This document shows positions 31,789-39,274 of a DNA stretch of 64,000 nt, one piece after another. The stretch spans positions 1 through 64,000 of the forward strand of contig NZ_JBFNEH010000005.1 in assembly GCF_040797425.1 (NCBI RefSeq), given 5' to 3'. This stretch comes from Symbiobacterium sp040797425. GTDB taxonomy: Bacteria; Bacillota; Sulfobacillia; Symbiobacteriales; Symbiobacteriaceae. The notes under the pieces are model-generated. The model saw only the letters and a program-made list of their open reading frames with translations, did no database searches and had not been told where the DNA came from. The translations under genes and the position numbers were made by a program. Position 1 is the stretch's first letter. The number at the start of each line of letters is the position of its first letter.

Positions 31789-32384
31789 GGCATGGGCAAC
31801 CTCCGCGAGAGAACGGTGAGCCAGAGGAGCAGTCCGGCGCCGAACACGAGCCCGGTGAGCAGGCTGCCCTCCGGCCCGTGGCTGGCGCCGGTGAGCCACC
31901 ATGCGCCCACCGGCTTCAGGACGAACCAGCGGCCGACGGCGTTGCCGTACATGGGAAACCCCAGAAGCGTCCACTGCACCAGGTTCCAGCCGTAGTGGAA
32001 GCCCACGGCCGCACCGAGGCCGAGGCGGAGGTAGAAGAGGCAGGCCGACAGCGAGAAGAGCACGGAGTTGACGAATGTGAGGAACGTCTGGCCTCCGTTG
32101 GGGACGTGCAGCAGGTAGTCCACGGCCACCGAGAGCGCGACACCGGCGGCGACCGAGGTCCGCTGCGAGACCCAGCCCACCAGGAAGGAGCGGAAAAAGA
32201 GTTCTTCGAGCGTGACGATGCCCAGCATGAACAGCGGGTTGGTGAAGAGCAGGTGCCGGGGGTCCACGCCTCCGGGCACCGGTGCGGGGACGACGGCGCG
32301 CAGGCCGAGGAGCCCGGCCGCGACGGCCAGCATGGCCCCGCCACCGGTCAGCAGCCCCGCCAGGAAGCCACCTGCCTGTTGCAT
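31785..32384 (-). CDS. CPBP-family intramembrane metalloprotease
   Basis: 199 residues with about six membrane segments. It shows the abortive-infection/CAAX family motifs: EExxxR as LEELFFRSFL (Glu60, Glu61, Arg65), a second motif in NSVLFSLSACLFYLRLG and HYGWNLVQW with the conserved His. The family includes Rce1-type prenyl proteases and bacteriocin-immunity proteins; substrates here are unknown. ATG 32384 has GGAGGTGG upstream. The 3' end overlaps the next minus-strand frame by a few bases. The 102-bp gap to the patatin gene shows no clear promoter. Confidence 0.83.
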   Translation of the reverse strand: MQQAGGFLAGLLTGGGAMLAVAAGLLGLRAVVPAPVPGGVDPRHLLFTNPLFMLGIVTLEELFFRSFLVGWVSQRTSVAAGVALSVAVDYLLHVPNGGQTFLTFVNSVLFSLSACLFYLRLGLGAAVGFHYGWNLVQWTLLGFPMYGNAVGRWFVLKPVGAWWLTGASHGPEGSLLTGLVFGAGLLLWLTVLSRRLPMP

Positions 32385-32486
32385 GGCCCACCTCCGCGAG
32401 GGTGCGCACCGCACGGGGCGGCACGCCGAATCGGGATGATCGCATTGATTAGACGCGCGATTACGACAGTCCTGCCCGCCGGACCG

Positions 32487-33434
32487 CTACACGCACAGCG
32501 GCGGCCGCAGCGACCGCAGTGCACGCCTGGCCGCGAAGTCCGCCAGCCAGGCCTGCGTGCCCGGGTCGGCGAAGAACGCCTCCGCCGCCGCCCGCCCGCG
32601 CGCGTACAGCTCCGCCTTACCCTCGGCGTCGATGTCGAACTGGGTGGTGCGGTACGGGGATGTATCGATGGAGATGGTGCGGACATACCACTGGTTCTCC
32701 AGGTCGCTCAGGTCACGGGCGCTGAGGATGGTGTTGACCATGGCCTGGACCAGTTCCAGCGGGGTGTCGGTCGGCTGCACCGCGTCGTCTCCGCCCCGCA
32801 GGCCGAAGCCGAAGGTGGGCAGGTGCGCCGGCCCTGCCATCGGCCGGAAGAGCCGCACGGGGAAGTTGGAGAGCAGCCCGCCGTCCACCAGAGTGGCCTT
32901 CACGCCGTTGGGGAGTTCCATCCGGTACGGCTGGAAGAAGAACGGGATGGCGGTGGAGGCCCGCACCGCGTCCGCCACCGGGAAGTCGTAGGGGTCGTCG
33001 AGCCCGTAGGGCGGCCGGGCCAGGTCGTGGGGGAAGACCAGCATGCGCCGGTGCGTGAGGTCGGTGGCCACGATCTGGCACGCCACCGGCAGATCGCGGA
33101 AGGTGGCGCGGCGACGGCCCAGCCGCTCGGCCAGAAGGTGGTCCACCTGGTCCAGCAGCGCCTCGCCCTTGAAGATCCCCTCGTGCAGCAGCAGATTGGC
33201 GACCTTCCAGCCCGAGGTGTCGCCGAAGCGGCGGAGGTCGAGTTCGTCGACAACCTGGCGCAGGGCCTCGGCCCGGTAACCCGCCGCCACGAGCGCTGCC
33301 ACCAGCGCCCCGGCCGACGTGCCGGCCACCGCCCGCCAGCGCCACCCGAGCTCCTCCGCCACTGCCAGGGCGCCCACCAGGGCGATCCCCTTGACCCCGC
33401 CGCCCTGGAACACCGCTTGCGCCAGACGCACCAT
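32487..33434 (-). CDS. Patatin-like phospholipase
   Basis: 315 residues with the patatin catalytic set: oxyanion loop GGGVKG (11-16), nucleophile Ser40 in GTSAG, and the catalytic Asp184 in VDGGLLSNFP. Members hydrolyse acyl chains of lipids. No signal peptide; cytoplasmic. ATG 33434 follows GGGGGTGGA; an upstream frame start at 33584 would overlap the regulatory region of the ABC operon and was rejected. It is divergent from the metal-binding lipoprotein gene and lies between proS and polC in an islet of accessory genes. Confidence 0.85.
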   Translation of the reverse strand: MVRLAQAVFQGGGVKGIALVGALAVAEELGWRWRAVAGTSAGALVAALVAAGYRAEALRQVVDELDLRRFGDTSGWKVANLLLHEGIFKGEALLDQVDHLLAERLGRRRATFRDLPVACQIVATDLTHRRMLVFPHDLARPPYGLDDPYDFPVADAVRASTAIPFFFQPYRMELPNGVKATLVDGGLLSNFPVRLFRPMAGPAHLPTFGFGLRGGDDAVQPTDTPLELVQAMVNTILSARDLSDLENQWYVRTISIDTSPYRTTQFDIDAEGKAELYARGRAAAEAFFADPGTQAWLADFAARRALRSLRPPLCV

Positions 33435-33563
33435 TCCATCCACCCCCGGCACCCGTCTCGGTTTCCTGGGCATTCTACGCCGGCTGTCGCGGCGGGTTGC
33501 TCCGTCCACCGCCTGAGCGCGGTCTGCCAACGCCTTTCGTCCGCTCTCACCGCCGGGGTTGCG

Positions 33564-33607
33564 AATGAGAATCAGTCTTGACACGCAGCGCCGAACTCAC
33601 GCATAAT
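33564..33607 (+). promoter_or_regulatory. Promoter of the metal ABC operon with a possible Fur-like half-site
   Basis: TTGACA (33578-33583), 18-bp spacer, CATAAT (33602-33607). ATGAGAATCAG (33565-33575) overlaps the -35 upstream edge and resembles one half of a Fur box (TGATAAT), but the second half does not match. Confidence 0.5.
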
Positions 33608-33642
33608 TCTGGCCGAGGAGGAGTTTCCCGAAGGAAAAAGTC

Positions 33643-33729
33643 TTGGCCGAACGAAAAAGCGGGGGCGGCCAGCCCCTTCTTTGGAGGCCAAGAGTTGGCG
33701 CAGGCTAAAACTGTTGGCCAAACGACAAA
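33643..33729 (+). promoter_or_regulatory. Leader with two 16-nt direct repeats and a terminator-like hairpin
   Basis: TTGGCCGAACGAAAAA (33643-33658) and TTGGCCAAACGACAAA (33714-33729) match at 14 of 16 positions, 71 bp apart. Between them GGGGC/GCCCC (33662-33676) is followed by TTCTTT, resembling a short terminator. The gene starts 20 bp after the second repeat. This looks like a regulator-bound or attenuated leader. Confidence 0.45.
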
Positions 33730-33749
33730 CCTGGGGGGAGGCAGTCTCT

Positions 33750-34676
33750 ATGGGAGGGCGCCGAATGGTGGGGGTTCTCGCGAGTGCCTGCCTGCTGGCT
33801 GCGCTGGTGGCTGGCTGTGGCGGGCGGGGAACCGGAGCCGGGGACGGCCGGATTCCGGTGGTGACGACGACCGGCATGGTGGCGGACCTGGTGCGGAACG
33901 TCGGGGGTGAGCGGGTAGCGGTGACGGCCCTGATGGGGCCGGGCGTCGATCCGCACCTGTTCAAGGCGTCGGAGGGTGACATTGCCAGGCTGCAGCAGGC
34001 GCGGATCATCTTCTACAACGGGCTTCACCTGGAGGGCCGCATGGGCGACATCCTCGTGAAGATGGCCCGGGAGAAGCCGACGGTGGCCGTGGCGGAACGG
34101 ATCGCGCCCGAACGCCTGCTGGTCACCGAGGACGGGGTGGAGGATCCGCACATCTGGTTCGACGTGTCGCTCTGGATGGAGGCGGTGGAGGTGGTGCGCG
34201 ACCACCTGACGGAGCTGGACCTCGACGGGAGGGCCGTCTACGCGCAGAACGCCCAAGCCTACCGCGCCGAACTGGAAGAACTGCACACCTACGCCCGGGA
34301 GCAGCTGGCCACCATTCCGGCGGAGCGGCGGGTGCTGGTGACGGCCCATGACGCCTTCGGCTACTTCGGCCGGGCCTACGACGTGGAGGTGATGGGCCTG
34401 CAGGGCGTCTCCACCGCAGCCGAGTACGGCCTGGCCGACCTGCAGCGCCTGGTGGACGTGCTGGTGGCCCGCGGGATCAAGGCCGTCTTTGTCGAGTCCA
34501 GCGTGCCGCGCAGCTCGATCGAGGCGCTGGTGGAGGGCGCCGCGGCCCGGGGGCACACGGTAACCATCGGCGGGGAGCTGTTCTCCGATGCCCTGGGACC
34601 GGAGGGTACACCGGAGGGTACCTACGTGGGCATGGTCAGGCACAACGTCGACACCATCGTGGCGGCGCTGCGGTAG
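33750..34676 (+). CDS. Metal (Mn/Zn) ABC transporter substrate-binding lipoprotein
   Basis: TroA/ZnuA/MntA-type binding protein. The 308-residue precursor has a lipoprotein signal MGGRRMVGVLASACLLAALV ending in the lipobox LVAGC (Cys23). Metal-ligand motifs are present: VDPHLFKAS, DPHIWFDVSLW and TAHDAFGYFGRAY. The lack of a long His-rich loop argues for Mn (or Fe/Mn) rather than high-affinity zinc, but this is weak. ATG 33750 follows GGGGGGAGGC. It heads a four-gene operon with ATPase and two permeases, the B. subtilis mntABCD layout. Confidence 0.88.
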   Translation: MGGRRMVGVLASACLLAALVAGCGGRGTGAGDGRIPVVTTTGMVADLVRNVGGERVAVTALMGPGVDPHLFKASEGDIARLQQARIIFYNGLHLEGRMGDILVKMAREKPTVAVAERIAPERLLVTEDGVEDPHIWFDVSLWMEAVEVVRDHLTELDLDGRAVYAQNAQAYRAELEELHTYAREQLATIPAERRVLVTAHDAFGYFGRAYDVEVMGLQGVSTAAEYGLADLQRLVDVLVARGIKAVFVESSVPRSSIEALVEGAAARGHTVTIGGELFSDALGPEGTPEGTYVGMVRHNVDTIVAALR

Positions 34677-34708
34677 CCGCCCGGCGCCGGCGAGCGGAGG
34701 TGGTGCGT

Positions 34709-35494
34709 ATGGCGGCGGAGAGCGAACTCGCACTGGTCGTCCGTGACCTCACCGTGGCCTACCAGCGGCGTCCGGTACTGAAGGACGTGAACCTCTCGCT
34801 GCCCGAGGGGCGGCTGATCGGCATCGTCGGCCCGAACGGGGCGGGCAAGTCCACCCTGATGAAGGTGGTGCTGGGCATGGTGCCGCGGCTTTCGGGTGAG
34901 GTCTGGGTCTGGGGGCGACCGCCCGCAGCGGCGCGCCAGGAGATCGGCTACGTGCCCCAGCGGACGGCGGTGGACTGGGACTTCCCCACCGACGTGCTCG
35001 ACGTGGTCATGATGGGCCGGTACGGGACGCTGGGGCTGCTCCGGTGGCCGGGGGCCCGGGAGCGGGAACTGGCCATGGCCGCGCTGGAGCGGGTGGGCAT
35101 GGCCGAGTATGCCCGCCGGCAGATCAGCCAGCTTTCGGGCGGGCAGCAGCAGCGGGTCTTCCTGGCCCGGGCCCTGGCGCAGGACGCGCGGCTTTACTTC
35201 ATGGATGAGCCCTTCGCCGGGGTGGACGCGGCCACCGAGAGGGCCATCGTGAACTTGCTGCGCGGGCTGAAGGCCCGCGGCCGCACGGTGGTGGTGGTGC
35301 ACCACGACCTGCAGACGGTGCGGGAGTACTTCGACTGGTTGGTGCTGCTGAACGTCCGGGTCATGGCCGCCGGTCCGGTGGAACGGGTCTTCACCGCGGA
35401 GAACCTGACCCGCACCTACGGCGGGCGGCTGGGCAGCCTGGCCCACGTGGCCGGTGCCTCGCCGGCGCCGCTTCGGACATCGGGAGGAGACTGA
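34709..35494 (+). CDS. Metal ABC transporter ATP-binding protein
   Basis: 261 residues with Walker A GPNGAGKSTL, the Q-loop (GYVPQRTAVDWDFP, typical of the Mn/Zn/Fe subfamily), signature LSGGQQQRVFLARAL, Walker B LYFMDEPFAGVD and the His switch VVHHDL. ATG 34709 is preferred over GTG 34700 because GCGGAGGTGG lies 6 bp before it. It couples ATP hydrolysis to metal import by the two downstream permeases. Tight spacing to neighbours on both sides supports one operon. Confidence 0.94.
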   Translation: MAAESELALVVRDLTVAYQRRPVLKDVNLSLPEGRLIGIVGPNGAGKSTLMKVVLGMVPRLSGEVWVWGRPPAAARQEIGYVPQRTAVDWDFPTDVLDVVMMGRYGTLGLLRWPGARERELAMAALERVGMAEYARRQISQLSGGQQQRVFLARALAQDARLYFMDEPFAGVDAATERAIVNLLRGLKARGRTVVVVHHDLQTVREYFDWLVLLNVRVMAAGPVERVFTAENLTRTYGGRLGSLAHVAGASPAPLRTSGGD

Positions 35495-35497
35495 GCC

Positions 35498-36766
35498 GTG
35501 GACGCCAACACGCAGTGGGTGATGACGGGTACCGCGCTCCTGGGGGTGGCCGGGGGGGTACTCGGCTCCTTTGCCCTGCTCCGGCGCCGGGCGCTGGTGG
35601 GCGACGTGCTGGCGCACGCCGCACTGCCGGGCGTGGCAGGCGCCTTCCTGGCGACGGGTACCAAGGCGGTCGGACCGCTATTGGCGGGGGCGGCCATCGC
35701 GGCCGTGGCGGGTGTTCTGACCATGTCGGCCATCGCGCGGTTTTCCCGCCTGAAGGCAGATGCCGCGATGAGCCTGGTGCTCACGGTCTTCTTCGGCCTG
35801 GGCATCATGCTGCTGGGGGCGGCGCAGCGCTCGCCCGGCGGGAACCAGAGCGGGCTCGACAAGTTCCTCTTTGGTCAGGCGGCGGCGATCGTGGGGCGCG
35901 ACGTGCGGGTGATCACGCTTGCGGCCGCCCTGCTCTGTCTTCTGGTCCTCCTGCTGTTCAAGGAGTTCAAACTGCTGGCCTTCGACCCGGAATTCGGCGT
36001 GGGGATTGGCCTGCCGATGGCCGCGGTGGAACTCGTGTTCAACCTGGCGGTCGTGCTGGCGGTGGTGATCGGGCTGGAGGCGGTGGGCGTGGTGCTGATG
36101 GCGGCGCTCCTGGTCACGCCGGCCGCGGCGGCCCGCTGCTGGACGGACCGGCTTCACCTCATGGTGCCCCTGTCCGGGCTGTTCGGGGCCCTCTCCGGCG
36201 CCCTGGGCACCGCCGTCTCCCTGGTGGGACCCCGGATGCCCACCGGCCCGCTGATCGTGCTGGCGGCCACCGGCATCTTCGTGGCATCGCTGCTGCTCGC
36301 GCCCCGGCGGGGGCTGCTTGCCCGGTCTCTGCGGAGCCTGCGCACCCGAAAGGCGGCGCAGCGGGAGCGTCTACTGGTGGCGCTGTATGACCTGGCCGAG
36401 GAGGCAGCGGGCGCCGGCAACGCCCCTGCGGTGACGGCCGAGGCGCTGGAGCGGCGGCGGGGAATCCCGGCACGCAGCGCGGGCCCACAGCTGGCGCGCC
36501 TCGCCAGGGAAGGGCTGGTGGATGAGGCGGGCGGAACCTGGAAACTGACGGGCCGGGGGCTCGCCGAGGCCTACCAGGCGGCCCGCAGCGAGCGACTCCA
36601 TCTGGTCTACCTGATGCATCAGGCCGACCTGGACGGCGGGATGACGGACCAGGGCGTGCGGCCGGCATTTGCGCCGGAAATCGTGCCGCAGCTGGAGCAG
36701 TGGCTCCGGCAGCACGGGCTGGAGCCGCGGCTGCTGCCCGGGCACACCGCGGGGGAGGTGGGGTAG
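35498..36766 (+). CDS. Metal ABC permease fused to a DtxR-like winged helix (MntC-like)
   Basis: 422 residues. Residues about 1-270 form an ABC-3 type permease with eight or so membrane segments (LLRRRALVGDVLAHAALPGV, GVVLMAALLVTPAAAARCWT). Residues about 285-420 are soluble, with a helix-turn-helix-like RERLLVALYDLAEEA, AEALERRRGIPARS and LAREGLVDEAGGTWKLTGRG, like the DNA-binding half of DtxR/MntR regulators. B. subtilis MntC has a comparable long C-terminal extension. GTG 35498 follows GGGAGGAG. The fused domain may gate or sense transport, which is inference. Confidence 0.85.
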   Translation: MDANTQWVMTGTALLGVAGGVLGSFALLRRRALVGDVLAHAALPGVAGAFLATGTKAVGPLLAGAAIAAVAGVLTMSAIARFSRLKADAAMSLVLTVFFGLGIMLLGAAQRSPGGNQSGLDKFLFGQAAAIVGRDVRVITLAAALLCLLVLLLFKEFKLLAFDPEFGVGIGLPMAAVELVFNLAVVLAVVIGLEAVGVVLMAALLVTPAAAARCWTDRLHLMVPLSGLFGALSGALGTAVSLVGPRMPTGPLIVLAATGIFVASLLLAPRRGLLARSLRSLRTRKAAQRERLLVALYDLAEEAAGAGNAPAVTAEALERRRGIPARSAGPQLARLAREGLVDEAGGTWKLTGRGLAEAYQAARSERLHLVYLMHQADLDGGMTDQGVRPAFAPEIVPQLEQWLRQHGLEPRLLPGHTAGEVG

Positions 36767-37645
36767 ATGGGCGCACTGGCGCCGCTGGTGATCATCCTCG
36801 TGGGGGCGCAGGTGGCGGGGGCGTGCGCGCTGGTGGGCTCGTTTCTGCTGCTGCGGCGGATGACCATGCTGGGCGACGCCATCAGCCACGCGGTGCTGCC
36901 CGGCATTGCCGTGGCGTTCTTGCTCTCCGGCCGGCCGCAGTCGCCGTGGGCGCTGCTGGGGGCGGCGGCCTTCGGGCTCCTGTGTGCCTATCTGGTGCAG
37001 GCCCTGCAGCGGGCCGGGGTGCGGGAGGACGCCGGTAACGGCGTCGCCTTCACCGGGCTCTTCGCCCTGGGCGTGCTCCTGATCTCGGCCTTCGCGGACC
37101 ATGTGCACCTGGACCTCGACCACGTGCTCTACGGGGAGATCGCATATGCGCCCTGGGACCTGTGGCTGGTAGGCGAGCGCAGCCTCGGCCCCCGGGCGCT
37201 CTGGACCACGGGCGGTATCTTTCTGCTGGATCTGGCGGCCGTCCTCTTGTTCTACAAGGAACTGAAGTTCTGCGCCTTCGACCCGGAGACGGCGGAAGCG
37301 GCGGGCATCAACGTCAGAGCCTTTCACTACCTGCTGATGACGCTGGTATCGGTGTCGGCCGTGGCGGCTTTTGATGCCGTCGGGGCCATTCTGGCGGTGG
37401 CCATGCTGGTGGTGCCGTCCGCCACGGCCTACCTGCTGACCGACCGGCTCTCCGTCATGCTGGGGCTTGCCGTGGGGCTGGGGGCCCTCGCCAGCGCCCT
37501 GGGATACCTCCTTTCCCGGGCTACCGACACGTCTGTGGCCGCAGCCATGGCAGTGTCCGCGGGCGGGCTGTTCGCACTGGCTTTCTTCCTGGCCCCCCGG
37601 CACGGGCTGGTGGCGCGGTGGCGCAGGCGACGGTCGGACGGCTGA
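36767..37645 (+). CDS. Metal ABC transporter permease (MntD-like)
   Basis: 292 residues, about eight membrane segments in the ABC-3 family pattern (RMTMLGDAISHAVLPGIAVA, FYKELKFCAFDPETAEAAGI, VVPSATAYLLTDRLSVML). It is the partner permease of the preceding gene without the soluble extension. ATG 36767 directly follows the upstream stop (TAG 36764-36766), indicating coupling. The 148-bp region after it carries no terminator I could recognise. Confidence 0.9.
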   Translation: MGALAPLVIILVGAQVAGACALVGSFLLLRRMTMLGDAISHAVLPGIAVAFLLSGRPQSPWALLGAAAFGLLCAYLVQALQRAGVREDAGNGVAFTGLFALGVLLISAFADHVHLDLDHVLYGEIAYAPWDLWLVGERSLGPRALWTTGGIFLLDLAAVLLFYKELKFCAFDPETAEAAGINVRAFHYLLMTLVSVSAVAAFDAVGAILAVAMLVVPSATAYLLTDRLSVMLGLAVGLGALASALGYLLSRATDTSVAAAMAVSAGGLFALAFFLAPRHGLVARWRRRRSDG

Positions 37646-37793
37646 AGCGGCCAGAACTGGGGAAGTCTAGCAAGGGGGAACTTCGGAGGGAGGAAAAAGG
37701 GCGGGACGTACGGAATACACTACCGAGACAGGCCAGGCGGGTGCGGCCTGCTCGCCCGGGGATCGGGCCGGTGCAATCGGAGGTAACGTTTTG

Positions 37794-38435
37794 ATGAGAG
37801 TGGCTGCGGTCATCCCCGCGTTTAACGAGGAAGAGACCATTGCCGATGTTGTTTCTGTTTGTGTAAGGGTACCGGAGATCGAGGAGACCATCGTCGTGGA
37901 CGACGGTTCCACGGATGAGACGGCTGCAAGAGCGAAGGCGGCAGGGGCCAGGGTGATCTCGCATGCGGAAAACCGGGGGAAGGCTGCGGCGATGAAGACG
38001 GGTTTCGAGGCCACGACCGCCCCGGTTCTGCTTTTTCTCGACGCGGACCTGATCGGCCTCCAGCCCGACCACCTGCAGGACCTGCTGCGCCCGGTGCTCG
38101 CCGGGGAGGCCGACATGACCGTCGGCGTGTTCGGCGACGGCCGCGTGGCCACCGACCTGGCGCAGATGGTGGCGCCCTACCTGTCGGGGCAGCGGGCGAT
38201 TGTCCGCAGCGTTCTGGCCGGCATGTTCCAGCAGGAACCCGACGCGGAGCAGGTTCGGTTCGGCATCGAGGTCGCAATCACCAAGTACGTGCGGAGCCAC
38301 GGCTGCCGGGTCGTGGAGGTGGTTCTGGAAGAGATGACCCACCGCATGAAGGAAGAGAAGTTCGGCCTGATGAAGGGTGCAGCGGCACGCCTGAAGATGT
38401 ACTACGAAATATTAAAATATGTACAGAAGGGATAG
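37794..38435 (+). CDS. Family 2 glycosyltransferase
   Basis: 213 residues with the GT-A core: VIPAFNEEETIADVV, VVDDGSTDET, NRGKAAAMKTGFE and FLDADLIGL (DxD-type metal site). Length and layout are like dolichol-phosphate-mannose-type synthases without membrane segments, so it probably transfers a sugar to a lipid carrier, donor unknown. ATG 37794 is chosen with GGAGGT at 9 bp; TTG 37791 is possible. It is followed 6 bp later by the MgtC gene. Confidence 0.8.
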   Translation: MRVAAVIPAFNEEETIADVVSVCVRVPEIEETIVVDDGSTDETAARAKAAGARVISHAENRGKAAAMKTGFEATTAPVLLFLDADLIGLQPDHLQDLLRPVLAGEADMTVGVFGDGRVATDLAQMVAPYLSGQRAIVRSVLAGMFQQEPDAEQVRFGIEVAITKYVRSHGCRVVEVVLEEMTHRMKEEKFGLMKGAAARLKMYYEILKYVQKG

Positions 38436-38441
38436 TATAGA

Positions 38442-39158
38442 TTGCTAGAGTATTTGCAGGCGAACTTCTACTCGTTCGCACAAGAACTCTGGGAGAATCT
38501 CGTCCCGCTGTTCGTGGCTGCGCTGGCCGGCGGCGTGGTGGGCCTGGAGCGCGAGGCCACCAACCGGCCGGCGGGCCTGCGCACGCACGTCCTGGTGTGC
38601 GTGGGCTCGGCCCTGATTATGAAGGTCTCGATCGGCATGTACCAGTTGGTGCTCGCCACGGGAGTCGGCAACGCTGACCCGGGGCGCATCGCCGCGCAGG
38701 TTGTGAGCGGCATCGGCTTCCTCGGCGCCGGCACGATCATGCGCGAGGGCGCCAACATCCGGGGCCTGACGACCGCCGCCTCGCTCTGGGTGGTCTCGGC
38801 CATGGGCCTGGCGGTGGGGGCGGGCCTGTACCTGGAGACCTTCGTCGCCGTGGTGCTGGTGCTGCTCACCCTGAAGACCCTCTCCCAGGTGGAGCGCCGG
38901 TTCATCTCGCGCGGCGGCTACCACTCGCTGGTGGTCCACGTCACCGACACCCCGGGCAAGCTGGGCGAACTGGCCTCCATCTGCGGGCGGTGGGGCTGCA
39001 CCATCAACAACGTCGCCATGCGGGCAGGTCCCCTGCCCGGGACGATCGAGATCACCTTCGCGGTCAAGCCGACGGGCCGCGGGGGCATCGACATGTCGGG
39101 TTTGATCGGCGACCTCATGGCGACGGAAGGGGTCATCGCCGTCACCGAAGAAGATTAA
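38442..39158 (+). CDS. MgtC/SapB family membrane protein
   Basis: 238 residues: four or five membrane segments in the N-terminal MgtC domain (AGGVVGLEREATNRPAGLRT, VVSGIGFLGAGTIMREG, LTTAASLWVVSAMGLAVGAG) and a C-terminal ACT-like soluble domain (about 150-238; VVHVTDTPGKLGELASICGR). MgtC proteins affect Mg limitation, membrane potential or F-ATPase; the role here is unknown. The start is TTG 38442 with AAGGGAT upstream. The following 116 bp to polC are GC-rich with only the polC ribosome-binding site. Confidence 0.85.
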   Translation: MLEYLQANFYSFAQELWENLVPLFVAALAGGVVGLEREATNRPAGLRTHVLVCVGSALIMKVSIGMYQLVLATGVGNADPGRIAAQVVSGIGFLGAGTIMREGANIRGLTTAASLWVVSAMGLAVGAGLYLETFVAVVLVLLTLKTLSQVERRFISRGGYHSLVVHVTDTPGKLGELASICGRWGCTINNVAMRAGPLPGTIEITFAVKPTGRGGIDMSGLIGDLMATEGVIAVTEED

Positions 39159-39274
39159 AGGAGATCGGTGCGGGCGCGCGGGCCCAGGCCCTCGCGCTCG
39201 CGTTCCTTGCAGCCGCCGCGCCCGCTCGCCGGGCCGCGGCGGAACGATTTCCAGGCTTGGGGTGAGCCATTCTG

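Noticed and set aside
33578..33910. Open frame upstream of the metal-binding lipoprotein
   Set aside because: It overlaps the promoter and the true gene in another frame and has no family similarity.
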